Below are positions 55,769 through 64,000 of a stretch of DNA of 64,000 bases, piece by piece. Source of the stretch: Arboricoccus pini (lineage in GTDB: Bacteria; Pseudomonadota; Alphaproteobacteria; Geminicoccales; Geminicoccaceae). The notes below the pieces were generated by a model, which was not told the DNA's origin, made no database searches, and worked only from the letters and a program-made list of their open reading frames with translations. The stretch spans positions 353,376 through 417,375 of the forward strand of contig NZ_FYEH01000002.1 in the NCBI RefSeq assembly GCF_900187945.1, read 5' to 3'. The position numbers were made by a program, and so were the translations under genes. Every line of letters begins with the position of its first letter. The stretch's first letter is position 1.

Positions 55769-55845
55769 TGGTGCGCACGACAGGATTCGAACCTGTGACC
55801 TCCAGCTCCGGAGGCTGGCGCTCTATCCAGCTGAGCTACGTGCGC
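55769..55845 (-). tRNA. tRNA-Arg (CCG)
   Basis: A complete 77-nt cloverleaf is visible: acceptor GCGCACG/CGTGCGC, anticodon stem CCAGC/GCTGG around loop CTCCGGA (anticodon CCG), T-arm ACAGG-TTCGAAT-CCTGT and encoded CCA. It is isolated, on the minus strand. Confidence 0.96.
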
Positions 55846-55921
55846 GCCGGCTCTCTATAGCCGCAGAGCGAAGCGGAAGCAAATAGCGTGAATGCGCCTC
55901 GATGAGGTATGGGAGCAGGTC

Positions 55922-56941
55922 CTAGTCGCGGTGGGTCAGGCGGACGAACAAGGTCTCCAAATCCGGCTCGCTCGTGGTGAGGTCGGCGATCACGACACCG
56001 GCATCGGCCAGTGTTTGCAGGAGTTGGCCCGCCTGGGCCTGAGCCGCTTTGTAGTGGACATTGAGCCGACCTTGGTCATCCAGACTCCAGCCGGCGGCCA
56101 GGAGCTCGGGCGGCATGGTAGCAGGCGGCACGAGAGGCGTGACACGCAGATGCTTCTCATCCAACCGACGCAAAAGATGCTCCGTCGTATCGCAGGCAAC
56201 GACCTGGCCCTGATCGATGATGGCGATGCGATCGCAGAGCTCCTGCGCTTCTTCGAGATAATGCGTCGTAAGGATAACCGTAACGCCGCTTTCATTCAGC
56301 TTGCGCATGTAGCGCCAGAGCGAGCGGCGCAGCTCGACATCGACCCCGGCGGTAGGCTCGTCGAGAACGACGACAGGCGGCCGGTGCGCAAGCGCCTTGG
56401 CGATCAACAGCCGACGACGCATCCCGCCTGAGAGCGATCGCGCATGCGCATCGGCCTTTTCCAGGAGACCGACCGCGTCCAGCAATTCCTCGGTCCGTCG
56501 CTCGCGAGCCGGCACGCCATAAAGTCCGGCCTGAAAATCGATGATCTCGCGGGGCGTGAAGAAAGGGTCGAAATTGAGTTCCTGTGGCACCACGCCGATC
56601 GCCAGACGCGCGCGGCGCGGATGGCGATCGATGTCGATGCCGGCGATCTCGACCATGCCCCGGCTCTTGTTGACCAGACCGGCCAGGATATTGATCAAGG
56701 TCGACTTGCCCGCACCATTCGGGCCGAGAAGGCCGAAGAAGGAGCCTTGGGGGACCACGAGGTCGATGCCCTTCAGGGCATGCTTTGCAGCGGTACGGTT
56801 GGTGGCCGCATAGACCTTCTCAAGCCCCTTGAGTTCGATCGCCTGTGCTGGCAAGTGATCGCTTGACGGGCTGGCCGCCATGGGATCGGCAAGGCCGAGC
56901 GCCGGATCGAACGATGCGGACGATGATGTGGGAGAGGCCAT
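55922..56941 (-). CDS. ABC-transporter ATPase (multidrug/NodI-like), orphan
   Basis: This 339-residue ATPase has Walker A GLLGPNGAGKSTLINILAGL, Q-loop VVPQELNFDPFFT, signature LSGGMRRRLLIAKAL, Walker B VVVLDEPTAGVDVELR and H-loop VILTTHYLEEAQ. It belongs to the DrrA/NodI/YadG export type. A C-terminal extension of about 80 residues ends EPDLETLFVRLT, as usual in that group. No ABC-2 permease lies downstream (the tRNA-Arg follows), so its membrane partner is elsewhere. Its ATG overlaps that of the divergent zf-CHCC gene (shared CATG). Confidence 0.9.
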   Translation of the reverse strand: MASPTSSSASFDPALGLADPMAASPSSDHLPAQAIELKGLEKVYAATNRTAAKHALKGIDLVVPQGSFFGLLGPNGAGKSTLINILAGLVNKSRGMVEIAGIDIDRHPRRARLAIGVVPQELNFDPFFTPREIIDFQAGLYGVPARERRTEELLDAVGLLEKADAHARSLSGGMRRRLLIAKALAHRPPVVVLDEPTAGVDVELRRSLWRYMRKLNESGVTVILTTHYLEEAQELCDRIAIIDQGQVVACDTTEHLLRRLDEKHLRVTPLVPPATMPPELLAAGWSLDDQGRLNVHYKAAQAQAGQLLQTLADAGVVIADLTTSEPDLETLFVRLTHRD

Positions 56942-57167
56942 GATGAACGACGAATTCTTTCTTGAGGACGGCAAGGAGGTCGTCGTGACGTCGCATATGA
57001 ACGTTCGCTGCGACGGCGGCAATGGGCCGCTTGGCCATCCAGCTGAATTTCTCACGCTCTCGTCCAAAGGCCAGGCGGTCTGCGGCTATTGCGGCCGGCG
57101 CTACGTGCTCGAAGGAACGCCGGCGGCGACGGCAGTGCGCGCTACCGGCCAGACCAAGGCTGCCTGA
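56940..57167 (+). CDS. zf-CHCC zinc-finger protein
   Basis: The 75-residue protein carries the CHCC zinc-binding pattern: a cysteine in NVRCDGG, the histidine in LGHPAEF, and CGYCGRRYVL. It is homologous to the C-terminal domain of the mitochondrial complex I accessory subunit NDUFS6 and widespread in alphaproteobacteria. Start ATG 56940 (or 56943) is divergent from and overlaps the ABC ATPase start. Cytoplasmic; precise role unknown. Confidence 0.88.
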   Translation: MMNDEFFLEDGKEVVVTSHMNVRCDGGNGPLGHPAEFLTLSSKGQAVCGYCGRRYVLEGTPAATAVRATGQTKAA

Positions 57168-57195
57168 TCGCCGCCGTTCAGGCCCTGCTCGCCAT

Positions 57196-57873
57196 TCAGG
57201 CAATGAGGAAATCGTCCGTCCAAAGACGAACGCCGCCTTCGATGGCATGCTCGTTGCCGCCGCGCCGAACGCCAGGAGCCAGCTCGGTCAAGGTCGCGCT
57301 GAGACCGCCGCCCAAAACCACATAGTCCGCAACCGCGGCAGCCTTGAGTCTGGCCACGACATCCCAGACCAGTTCCGTCCAGCGCTCGATTCCGAAGCGG
57401 TCGCGCCCGCGGATCGCGACACAATCCTCGAAAGAGAGGCCGTCTTGGTAGGGCAGGTGAGCGAATTCCAATGACAGGACGACAGGGCTAACGACGAGGG
57501 CTGCACCCAGTCCCGTGCCGAGGCCCAAAAAGAGCATCTTGCTGCCCTCATAGGATCCCAGCGCCTGCATGGCGGCGTCATTGATCAGCTTCACGGGCTG
57601 CTGGAAGTGGGCATCAAAATCGAATCCCAGCCAACCACGCCCCAGATTGAACGGCTCCAGTTGCAGCCGATTATCGCGTATCGGTCCCGGCATACCGATG
57701 CTCAGGCAGTCATAGCTCCAGCCGTCCGTCGCTTGCCGGATGCCCTCGATCAGGTCCTTGGGCGTGAAGCCGTGACCCGACTTGAAACGTGCGGCCTTGC
57801 CCGAGGCAGGCAAGGCCAGCTTGATCGTGGTGCCGCCGACATCGACGACGAGAACGGATTTCCCGGCCACCAC
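57196..57873 (-). CDS. ROK-family sugar kinase/glucokinase-like protein
   Basis: This 225-residue protein has the ATPase phosphate-1 motif VLVVDVGGTTIKLALP, LSIGMPGPI, the catalytic NDAAMQALGSYEG and phosphate-2 MLFLGLGTGLGAALVV. It resembles ROK and polyphosphate-glucokinase-like proteins. The zinc-binding CxCGxxGCxE of many ROK members is missing, which fits the polyphosphate-glucokinase branch. The substrate is unproven. Confidence 0.82.
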   Translation of the reverse strand: MVAGKSVLVVDVGGTTIKLALPASGKAARFKSGHGFTPKDLIEGIRQATDGWSYDCLSIGMPGPIRDNRLQLEPFNLGRGWLGFDFDAHFQQPVKLINDAAMQALGSYEGSKMLFLGLGTGLGAALVVSPVVLSLEFAHLPYQDGLSFEDCVAIRGRDRFGIERWTELVWDVVARLKAAAVADYVVLGGGLSATLTELAPGVRRGGNEHAIEGGVRLWTDDFLIA

Positions 57874-58072
57874 ACCTCCATGCGCGTCGAACTACTTCAA
57901 TAACGTGCGGCCCTGCTAGCACGATCCGCCGCCTGCGCGCCACGGGCAGGACCTCGCAACTGACCCTTAACCCTTTGCTTACGATTAGCTGTCATTTTCT
58001 GCCAAGGCCGCATTCGGGGTGATCCCCTGGGTGTGGTGGAACTTGGACGCCTCTGGCAGCTGGAGCGGTAGG

Positions 58073-59215
58073 TTGAGACTTCGGTCAAACTTTAGGGGCA
58101 TATGTGGATGGGCTCTTCGCGCCACGATCCTTGTCTGCCTCATGTCGTTCGCTACGCATGCGCCGCTTGCCGCATCCAGGATCAAGGACATTGCCGATTT
58201 CGAGGGCGTTCGTGAGAATATGCTGATCGGCTACGGCCTCGTGGTCGGCTTGAACGGCACGGGCGACACGCTGCGCAACGCGGTCTTCACTCAGGAAAGC
58301 CTCGTGGCGATGCTTGAGCGGCTGGGCGTCAGCACCCGAGGCAACACGTCGCTCAAGACCAAGAACGTCGCGGCCGTCATGGTCACGGCAACCCTGCCCC
58401 CTTTCGCACGCCAGGGTGTGCGGGTCGATGCGAATGTCAGCGCTCTCGGCGACGCGAAGTCGCTGCGGGGCGGATCATTGCTGGTCACGCCGCTTCTGGG
58501 TGCGGATGGCGAGGTCTATGCGGTGGCGCAGGGCGCTCTGGCCGTCGGCGGCTTCGAAGCCAGCGGCCAGGCCGCGTCGATTACCCGCGGCGTGCCGACG
58601 GCGGCCCGCCTGCCCTCCGGCGCCATCGTCGAGCGCGAAGTCGACTTCAATTTCGATAGTCTGGAGAGCGTCCGCGTCGCGCTGCGCAATCCGGACCTGA
58701 CCACGGCACAACGCATGGCGGACATCATCAATGATCGTCTGGGTGGCGACCCGGCCAGGGCCACGGACCCTGGCACCGTCGAGATTGCCATCCCTCCGCA
58801 ATATCGCCAGCGGACAGCTGCCCTTCTGACCGAAATCGAGCAGCTGCCGGTCACGCCGGATGTGCCGGCCAAAATCGTTATCGACGAGAACGAGGGCATC
58901 ATCGTCGTCGGCGAAAATGTGAAGATCAGCCGCGTGGCGGTTGCCCAGGGCAACCTGACGGTCCGCGTCTCGGAAACGCCTCAAGTCTCCCAGCCCAATC
59001 CGCTGGGCGAGGGCCAGACAGTCGTGGTGCCAAGGACGACCATCCAGGTCGATGATCAGAGCAACCGCAAGATGGTCGTCCTCGATACCGGCGTCACGCT
59101 CAAGGACCTCGTCGACGGCATGAACGCCCTTGGTGTCGGCCCCCGCGACATGATCGCCATCATCCAGTCGATCAAAGCGGCGGGCGCGTTGCAGGCGGAT
59201 TTGGAGATCATGTGA
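58073..59215 (+). CDS. flgI: Flagellar P-ring protein FlgI
   Basis: The 380-residue periplasmic protein forms the P-ring around the flagellar rod. From TTG 58073, with GGAG at 58062-58065, it starts MRLRSNFRG and has a signal peptide ending in APLAAS. The mature protein has FlgI segments RIKDIADFEGVRENMLIGYGLVVGLNGTGD and TTLKDLV-like GVTLKDLVDGMNALGVGPRDMIAI. The length is typical. The next gene starts on the last base of its stop codon. It heads a six-gene flagellar operon. Confidence 0.94.
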   Translation: MRLRSNFRGICGWALRATILVCLMSFATHAPLAASRIKDIADFEGVRENMLIGYGLVVGLNGTGDTLRNAVFTQESLVAMLERLGVSTRGNTSLKTKNVAAVMVTATLPPFARQGVRVDANVSALGDAKSLRGGSLLVTPLLGADGEVYAVAQGALAVGGFEASGQAASITRGVPTAARLPSGAIVEREVDFNFDSLESVRVALRNPDLTTAQRMADIINDRLGGDPARATDPGTVEIAIPPQYRQRTAALLTEIEQLPVTPDVPAKIVIDENEGIIVVGENVKISRVAVAQGNLTVRVSETPQVSQPNPLGEGQTVVVPRTTIQVDDQSNRKMVVLDTGVTLKDLVDGMNALGVGPRDMIAIIQSIKAAGALQADLEIM

Positions 59216-59487
59216 TGGACATCAAGACGATTGCTGGCGCCAATCCCTCCAAGACCGATCTGAGCAAGGGGCAGATCGACAAGATCGCCCACGACTTCGA
59301 ATCGATGTTCATCGGCCAGCTCCTCAAAGCCATGCCCTCGGAAAGCATCACGGGCAAGGAAGCCGGCCCTTATGGCGACCTGATGCTCGATCAATACGGC
59401 AAGCTGATCTCGGACCAAGGGGGCATCGGCGTTGCCAAGGCGATCACCCGCGAGCTCGATCGGATCCAAAAGAAAGATTTTGCATGA
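59215..59487 (+). CDS. flgJ: Rod-binding protein (FlgJ N-terminal type)
   Basis: The 90-residue protein matches the rod-cap domain of FlgJ without the muramidase half: IDKIAHDFESMFIGQLLKAM, GPYGDLMLDQYGKLISDQGGIGVAKAITREL. Alphaproteobacteria usually encode this short form next to flgI. Its start overlaps the flgI stop by one base, and its stop overlaps the next start (ATGA). Confidence 0.9.
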   Translation: MDIKTIAGANPSKTDLSKGQIDKIAHDFESMFIGQLLKAMPSESITGKEAGPYGDLMLDQYGKLISDQGGIGVAKAITRELDRIQKKDFA

Positions 59488-59879
59488 TGATCTTCAATGT
59501 CAGAGGCTTGAACGACGCATTGGATGCCCTTCTGGCTCTGATCGAGGCCGAGAATGAACATGTCGGGCGGATGGATCTTGCCCCGTGTCGAGCCCTGCAA
59601 ACCGACAAGATGGCCTTGCTTGACCGCCTCGAGCAGGAACTCTGGCAGATGCGACGCGCGCCTGGTGCCGCTGAGATCGAGGGCGACAGACGCGCCGAAC
59701 TGGGCCGGAAGCTTCAGGCGGTCCAGGAAGCTTGCGCCCTCAACCAGCGCCGGCTGGGGGCTGCCAAGCGCGCCGTCGACCGCTTGATCGCCTGCGTCGT
59801 CGATGCGACCCGCGAGCCCGATCTGGGGCTGGGCGTGGGCTCCAACCGAACGCCTGTCATCGTCGACCACCGATACTGA
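59484..59879 (+). CDS. flgN: FlgN-like flagellar export chaperone
   Basis: This 131-residue helical protein has heptad-like charged helices (LNDALDALLALIEAENEHV, KMALLDRLEQELWQMRR, LGRKLQAVQEACALNQRRL), as in FlgN. Its place directly before flgK and flgL, the two clients of FlgN, supports the call. Sequence conservation in this family is low. Confidence 0.7.
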   Translation: MMIFNVRGLNDALDALLALIEAENEHVGRMDLAPCRALQTDKMALLDRLEQELWQMRRAPGAAEIEGDRRAELGRKLQAVQEACALNQRRLGAAKRAVDRLIACVVDATREPDLGLGVGSNRTPVIVDHRY

Positions 59880-59900
59880 GGCCAAAGAAAGGCAAGGGTC

Positions 59901-61742
59901 ATGTCGCTCAATGCCACCTTGAACAATGCCGTCTCCGGCTTGGCGATGGCCCAGCGGTCATTGACGACCGTCTCGAACAATATCGCCAACGTCTCGACGA
60001 CCGGCTACACTAAAAAAACGACGACTCAGTATGCAGCCGTGACCGGCGGCATCGGCATGGGCGTGACCGCCGGCGAACTCAAGCGCAGCATCGATGCGCT
60101 CCTCCAGCGCGAACAGCGGACGACCACGGCCGATCTTGCCAAAAGCACGGTCGTCAACGACACCTACGCTCGCCTCCAGCTCTCAGCACTCGGGAGCTCC
60201 AGCAATAATCTGACCGATCTGCTCTCGAGCTTCCAGACAGCGGTCGACGCGCTTGCCAATTCGCCCACCAACAGTGCGGCCAGGGCCAGCCTCGTCGCCA
60301 CCGGCAATGCCGTGGCGAGCGCCATCGGCTCTACGGCGGATCTGATCCAGACCCTACGCGGCGACGCCGACAAGCAGATTGGCGACCAGGTCGCCGAGAT
60401 CAACGACCAGTTGACACAATTGCAGGGGATCAACCTTCAACTGGGCCGTGGCGTGCCCGCGGCGGAACTGCTGGACACGCGTGATTCGCTCCTGGACAGT
60501 CTGTCCTCGAAGCTCGACATTTCGATCAGCGAGCAGGCGGACGGACAGGTCCATGTCAACACGTCGAACGGCACGACCCTCCTGGATGACAAAGCGAGGG
60601 TCGTCGCCTACACGCCAGCTTCGACGGTCACAACGGAGACAACGTTCGGCGCGATCGCGGTCTACGCGCAAGGCCAGATCGATTCGATCACCGGAGAGCC
60701 ACTGGCTTCCACACGGGGCGTGGAGCTTGTCTCGAGCGGCCTGCGGGCCAACGCCGCAAGCGCCAGCGATTCGATCGACTCTTCAATAGACTCAGGCTCA
60801 CTGGCCGGCTTGTTGGAGGTACGCGATTCGCTCCTGCCAAAGCTCAATGACGAGCTTTCGACGCTCTCAACCAGTATCGTTCAATCACTCAACGCGGCTC
60901 ATAACGCCTCCACCAGCGTGCCGCTGCCTGCAAGCCTGACCGGCTCCCGCCAGGACACGTCATCCTTTGCCGCAGCAAGCAAGTCCGGCACCTTCAAGCT
61001 TGCGGTCCTGGATGCCTCGGACGGCCTCGTTGCTTCCGCCACACTCATCCTATCCAGCTACGCCTCGATGACCGATCTCGTCGCCGACGTGAACAGCCAA
61101 TTGGGTGGTGCCGCCACCGCCGCGATTGGCGCCGACGGCGCGCTTTCGCTCTCGACCGCCTCAAGCGCCAATGGCCTGGCTTATGTCGAGGGAGACAGCC
61201 AGATCACGACGACGGCGGCGGATGGGTCGAGCAGCACCCAGGGATTAGCCCAATATCTGGGCCTGAACGATCTCTTCACCAGTTCGGCCAGTCAGCCGAC
61301 GAGGTTTAAGATCCGCGACGATATCGCGGCCGATCCGGCCTTGCTCGGCAACGCGACGACCAGTGTCGGCGGCCTGCCGGAGACATGGTCCACCGGCGGT
61401 GCCGGAGATGCGAGCGGGATCCAGGCATTGGCGGCCGCTTTCACGACGGCACGCTCTTTCGCCGCGACGGGGACTGTGCCGGCGGCGACGACGAGCTTCA
61501 TGACATATGCTGGCAATATCGCTGCCAATCTCGCCACGAAAACGTCGGACGCTCAGTCGGCTGTGGATACCAAGCAAGACCTGAGCGACGCGCTGGCAGC
61601 GCAGCAATCGACGGTCAGCGGCGTCAGCATCGACGAGGAATTATCCAGGTTGATCACCTATCAACAGGCTTATACGGCAGCTGCGAGACTCATTCAGGTC
61701 AGCAGCGATCTGTTCGACAAATTGTTCAGCGCCGCTAGCTAG
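59901..61742 (+). CDS. flgK: Hook-filament junction protein FlgK (HAP1)
   Basis: The 613-residue secreted protein has the conserved D0/D1 N-terminus (LNNAVSGLAMAQRSLTTVSNNIANVSTTGYTKK) and C-terminus (GVSIDEELSRLITYQQAYTAAARLIQVSSDLFDKLF). A variable Ser/Thr/Ala-rich middle lies between. It joins hook and filament. The length is normal for the family; the stop is 15 bp before flgL. Confidence 0.95.
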   Translation: MSLNATLNNAVSGLAMAQRSLTTVSNNIANVSTTGYTKKTTTQYAAVTGGIGMGVTAGELKRSIDALLQREQRTTTADLAKSTVVNDTYARLQLSALGSSSNNLTDLLSSFQTAVDALANSPTNSAARASLVATGNAVASAIGSTADLIQTLRGDADKQIGDQVAEINDQLTQLQGINLQLGRGVPAAELLDTRDSLLDSLSSKLDISISEQADGQVHVNTSNGTTLLDDKARVVAYTPASTVTTETTFGAIAVYAQGQIDSITGEPLASTRGVELVSSGLRANAASASDSIDSSIDSGSLAGLLEVRDSLLPKLNDELSTLSTSIVQSLNAAHNASTSVPLPASLTGSRQDTSSFAAASKSGTFKLAVLDASDGLVASATLILSSYASMTDLVADVNSQLGGAATAAIGADGALSLSTASSANGLAYVEGDSQITTTAADGSSSTQGLAQYLGLNDLFTSSASQPTRFKIRDDIAADPALLGNATTSVGGLPETWSTGGAGDASGIQALAAAFTTARSFAATGTVPAATTSFMTYAGNIAANLATKTSDAQSAVDTKQDLSDALAAQQSTVSGVSIDEELSRLITYQQAYTAAARLIQVSSDLFDKLFSAAS

Positions 61743-61756
61743 GAGGAGTGAATCCG

Positions 61757-62656
61757 ATGTCGGTTAGATTAGGGGATCTGGCGCAGAGCCAGAAAATGAC
61801 GACCAGCCTCCTCGCCTTGCGAACGCAGGTCAATGACACGCAGGCGACAATCAGTAGCGGCAAGAAATCGAGCAATCTTGCGGGCTACGGTACTTCGGCT
61901 TCGACAATTCTCGCACTGCGCATCCAGAACACGCGCACCAGCAGTTACGTTGAGGAAAACACGATCGTCCAGTCGCGCCTGGAGACGATGGACAGCGCCA
62001 TGCAGACGATCGGCGATGTCGCATCACAACTCCAAACGCTGATTGCCGGCCGACGCAGTGCCGGCGTCGACAACGCCGCGACCTTCGATAAGTCGGTCGA
62101 CCTGATGCTGCAGTCGGTCCAGGCTGCGCTGAATACCCAGTATGACGGCGGCTACGTCTTTGCGGGAAGCCGCACCGATGCAGCACCTGTGGCATTTGGC
62201 AACCCGGCCTCAAATGGTGCCGGCGACACTTCCTATTACCAGGGCGACGGCAAGCTGGCCTCGGTCAAGGCCGACGACCAGACGACAATAACCTACGGGA
62301 TTACGGCCGATAACCCGGCCTTCGCCGCGCTCATTGCGGCACTCTCCGCCGCCAAGGCCGCCAACGCATCTGGCTCCGACATAGAATTGGCCGATGCCTC
62401 GGCTCAGAGCGAGGCGGCCGTGTCGAATATCGCCGATCTTCGCGCTGGCTCCGGGGTCACCGCCGGCAGCCTAGAGACCATCAACGACACGCTGCAGATG
62501 AACAAGCTCTATTTCAGCAATCTCAGCAGCGATCTGGAAGACACAGACATCTCCGTCGCCATGGCGAAAGTTTCCGCGGACTCGGTAGCCCTTCAGGCCG
62601 CCTATTCGGCGATGAGCAAGATCAACTCCTTGAGCCTGACGGATTATATGCGATGA
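61757..62656 (+). CDS. flgL: Hook-filament junction protein FlgL (HAP3)
   Basis: This 299-residue flagellin-like protein has an N-terminus with MTTSLLALRTQVNDTQATISSGKKSSNLAGYGTSAS and a C-terminus with DTDISVAMAKVSADSVALQAAYSAMSKINSLSLTDYM. AGGAGG at 61741-61746 precedes ATG 61757, deciding the start over GTG 61748. It overlaps fliW by 4 bp. Confidence 0.93.
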   Translation: MSVRLGDLAQSQKMTTSLLALRTQVNDTQATISSGKKSSNLAGYGTSASTILALRIQNTRTSSYVEENTIVQSRLETMDSAMQTIGDVASQLQTLIAGRRSAGVDNAATFDKSVDLMLQSVQAALNTQYDGGYVFAGSRTDAAPVAFGNPASNGAGDTSYYQGDGKLASVKADDQTTITYGITADNPAFAALIAALSAAKAANASGSDIELADASAQSEAAVSNIADLRAGSGVTAGSLETINDTLQMNKLYFSNLSSDLEDTDISVAMAKVSADSVALQAAYSAMSKINSLSLTDYMR

Positions 62657-63132
62657 TAAGAGCGGTTTATCAGGAAACTATGGCCGCCGACGTCATGTCC
62701 ACGCAGTTTGCCGATTTGGGCCAACTCCTGGCCAAGGTGATCGAGGATCAGGACGTCATCGAGTTTCCAGCAGGCCTCCCCGGATTCGCCGACGCCAGGC
62801 GTTTCAACTTGCGACACGCCAAAGGTGGGCAAGCGCTTTGCCAACTCGCCTCCTGCGACCCGAACGGCCCGGTCTTTCGCTTGCTGCTGGCCGGCAGCCC
62901 CCGCGGGCACGCCATGATCACCGCCCATTGCCATGGCCTTTCGAACGAATCAGCGCAGTTGCTCTTCTTGATGACGAAAGTCCAGATCCAGGCCGATCAG
63001 TGGGTCCTGACAGCCAATTGTCGCGCGCCCCTCGTCATAGACCTCCTGGGCCGCGAAGGTGAGCAGATTATTTTACACGACGAAACGCTGGCCAAAAACG
63101 TCATCATCGCCTCGGGCGCCTATACCGCCTAG
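62653..63132 (+). CDS. fliW: Flagellar assembly factor FliW
   Basis: The 159-residue protein has the FliW core VIEFPAGLPGFADARRFNL and, near the end, LTANCRAPLVIDLLGREGEQIILHDE. FliW binds flagellin and relieves CsrA repression of flagellin translation. It has an N-terminal extension relative to shorter homologues, so an internal start (ATG for MAADVMS, near 62680) is possible. It is last in the operon; no csrA follows in the window. Confidence 0.82.
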   Translation: MIRAVYQETMAADVMSTQFADLGQLLAKVIEDQDVIEFPAGLPGFADARRFNLRHAKGGQALCQLASCDPNGPVFRLLLAGSPRGHAMITAHCHGLSNESAQLLFLMTKVQIQADQWVLTANCRAPLVIDLLGREGEQIILHDETLAKNVIIASGAYTA

Positions 63133-63580
63133 CACCTATCGATCGCTTCCTTACCAGATCCCGCTTCCGAAAGGCCAAGGTACGAATTTCTCCGTCCGCC
63201 CAAAGGGGGATGGACCGGTTGAACTCCATAGAGGCCGGCAGGTACAACATTCGTGGTCGCAACGATCCACTGTAGATAAGGCGGGGCATAATAAGTCCAT
63301 GGCGCTTGGATGCAGTGGCCCCAGACTTACGACGCGCAGAACGCAATGCCGATTGACGCCTGGATGAAGAACGCACGGCGACGATCGCATTAGAAGAGCG
63401 GGGATCCCGCAGGTGCGCTCCAACGCACGCACACAGCGCAGCATCTGCCGTGTGCGCAAAACACCGAGTATGCGCTCTTGGGTACGACAATTCGATGGCG
63501 TAGCCCCTCACTTCTACTTGTGAGTGCGGGCCAGTCTAGGCCAACTGGCACTTGGCAAAACGTAATAATGTTGCTCGCCT
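63133..63580. other. 448-bp stretch with no intact gene
   Basis: Open frames here are interrupted and show no nameable family. With the HxlR fragment just downstream, it is most easily read as debris between the flagellar operon and the tRNA-fMet. Confidence 0.45.
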
Positions 63581-63892
63581 TTGGAAGGCAGGGCAGGCCG
63601 CCAGAGCAACGCGGCTGCCGTCCATCAATGCCGGTCGAACGATACGAGACGTCACATCTCGTCCTCGGCGCCAAGGTGTTCGAGCAGAGGATTGGCAAAG
63701 CCGCGCTTACGTGAACTCGAAGAAGCCAGTCTGGTCAGTCGAGAGGTCTATGCGGAAGTACCACCACGGGTGGAGTACCGTGTGACCGAAGAAGGCGAAA
63801 GCCTTAGGCCGATCTTCGATGCGCTGGCGCATTGGGGGAAGATGAGGCTTACCCGCCATCAGGTCGCTAAACCAGAAGCTTCCCAGCGTTAA
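63581..63892 (+). pseudogene. HxlR-family regulator remnant (C-terminal half)
   Basis: The final 65-70 codons read as a good HxlR C-terminal half: [44 protein letters not shown]. Before RLRELEE the frame loses resemblance ([13 protein letters not shown] where a family helix should be), and no HTH N-terminus or start is present. It is a 5'-truncated and probably frameshifted relative of the intact HxlR gene at 14356. Confidence 0.8.
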
Positions 63893-63921
63893 ATCGAGAC
63901 GGTGATTGTTTTATGTGGATT

Positions 63922-63998
<77 letters not shown>

Positions 63999-64000
63999 TC

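Noticed and set aside
63133..63580. Transposase remnant between fliW and the HxlR fragment
   Set aside because: Translations in all frames show no DDE or other transposase motif and no terminal inverted repeats were found; left as unidentified.

Overview
The window is GC-rich, gene-dense chromosomal DNA from an alphaproteobacterium. Supporting features are the 180-kDa-class NAD-glutamate dehydrogenase, a zf-CHCC protein, a cytochrome-c heme exporter (ccmABC), a FlgI/FlgJ/FlgN-like/FlgK/FlgL/FliW cluster and frequent TTG starts. A Rhodospirillales-like lineage fits best, but this is inference; no rRNA or marker gene in the window settles it.

Layout. 1-2520: a cobalamin riboswitch leads into a cobW-type metallochaperone gene, a DUF1289 protein and a DUF1330 protein. 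2644-9858: ilvA on the minus strand, then plus-strand genes for a small membrane protein, a flavin reductase, a RibBA-like protein with both active sites eroded, a free-methionine-sulfoxide reductase, and a cysteine-free SUOX-fold protein paired with a PAS-GGDEF-EAL c-di-GMP protein. 10012-16343: D-lactate dehydrogenase, an unrecognised HTH-like gene bracketed by two inverted copies of a hairpin element, a small repetitive exported protein, an oxidoreductase/HxlR divergent pair, a second flavin reductase and glutamate racemase. 16350-23595: an L,D-transpeptidase, a Bcr/CflA-type transporter broken by an in-frame amber codon, a DUF1045 2H-phosphoesterase, two divergently oriented PhnM paralogues and a UPF0173 hydrolase.

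23906-28263 is the most notable region: a four-gene plus-strand operon encoding an acyl-AMP ligase, an NAD-dependent epimerase-family reductase, an acyl carrier protein and a serine palmitoyltransferase. This matches the bacterial ceramide/sphingolipid toolkit (aasR-cerR-acpR-spt). A rho-independent terminator closes it.

28288-42643: aldo/keto reductase, cstA-ybdD, a HAD phosphatase, pyrE, a complete sulfate ABC importer (sbp-cysT-cysW-cysA) preceded by an Rrf2 regulator gene and a strong palindrome, a PAP2 phosphatase, an SDR and a cupin, and glyA with a perfect bidirectional terminator. 42686-57873: acnA; ccmA, ccmB and ccmC downstream of a truncated PaaK-like gene and a phospholipid-methyltransferase-like gene; the giant glutamate dehydrogenase; a phosphoribosyltransferase; tRNA-Arg(CCG); an orphan ABC ATPase divergent from a zf-CHCC gene; and a ROK protein. 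58073-63132: the flagellar hook/rod operon. The window ends with a decayed HxlR regulator fragment and an initiator tRNA-Met carrying an A-U pair in place of the first of its three conserved anticodon-stem G-C pairs.

Product calls come from reading motifs and remembered family sequences, without database searches.
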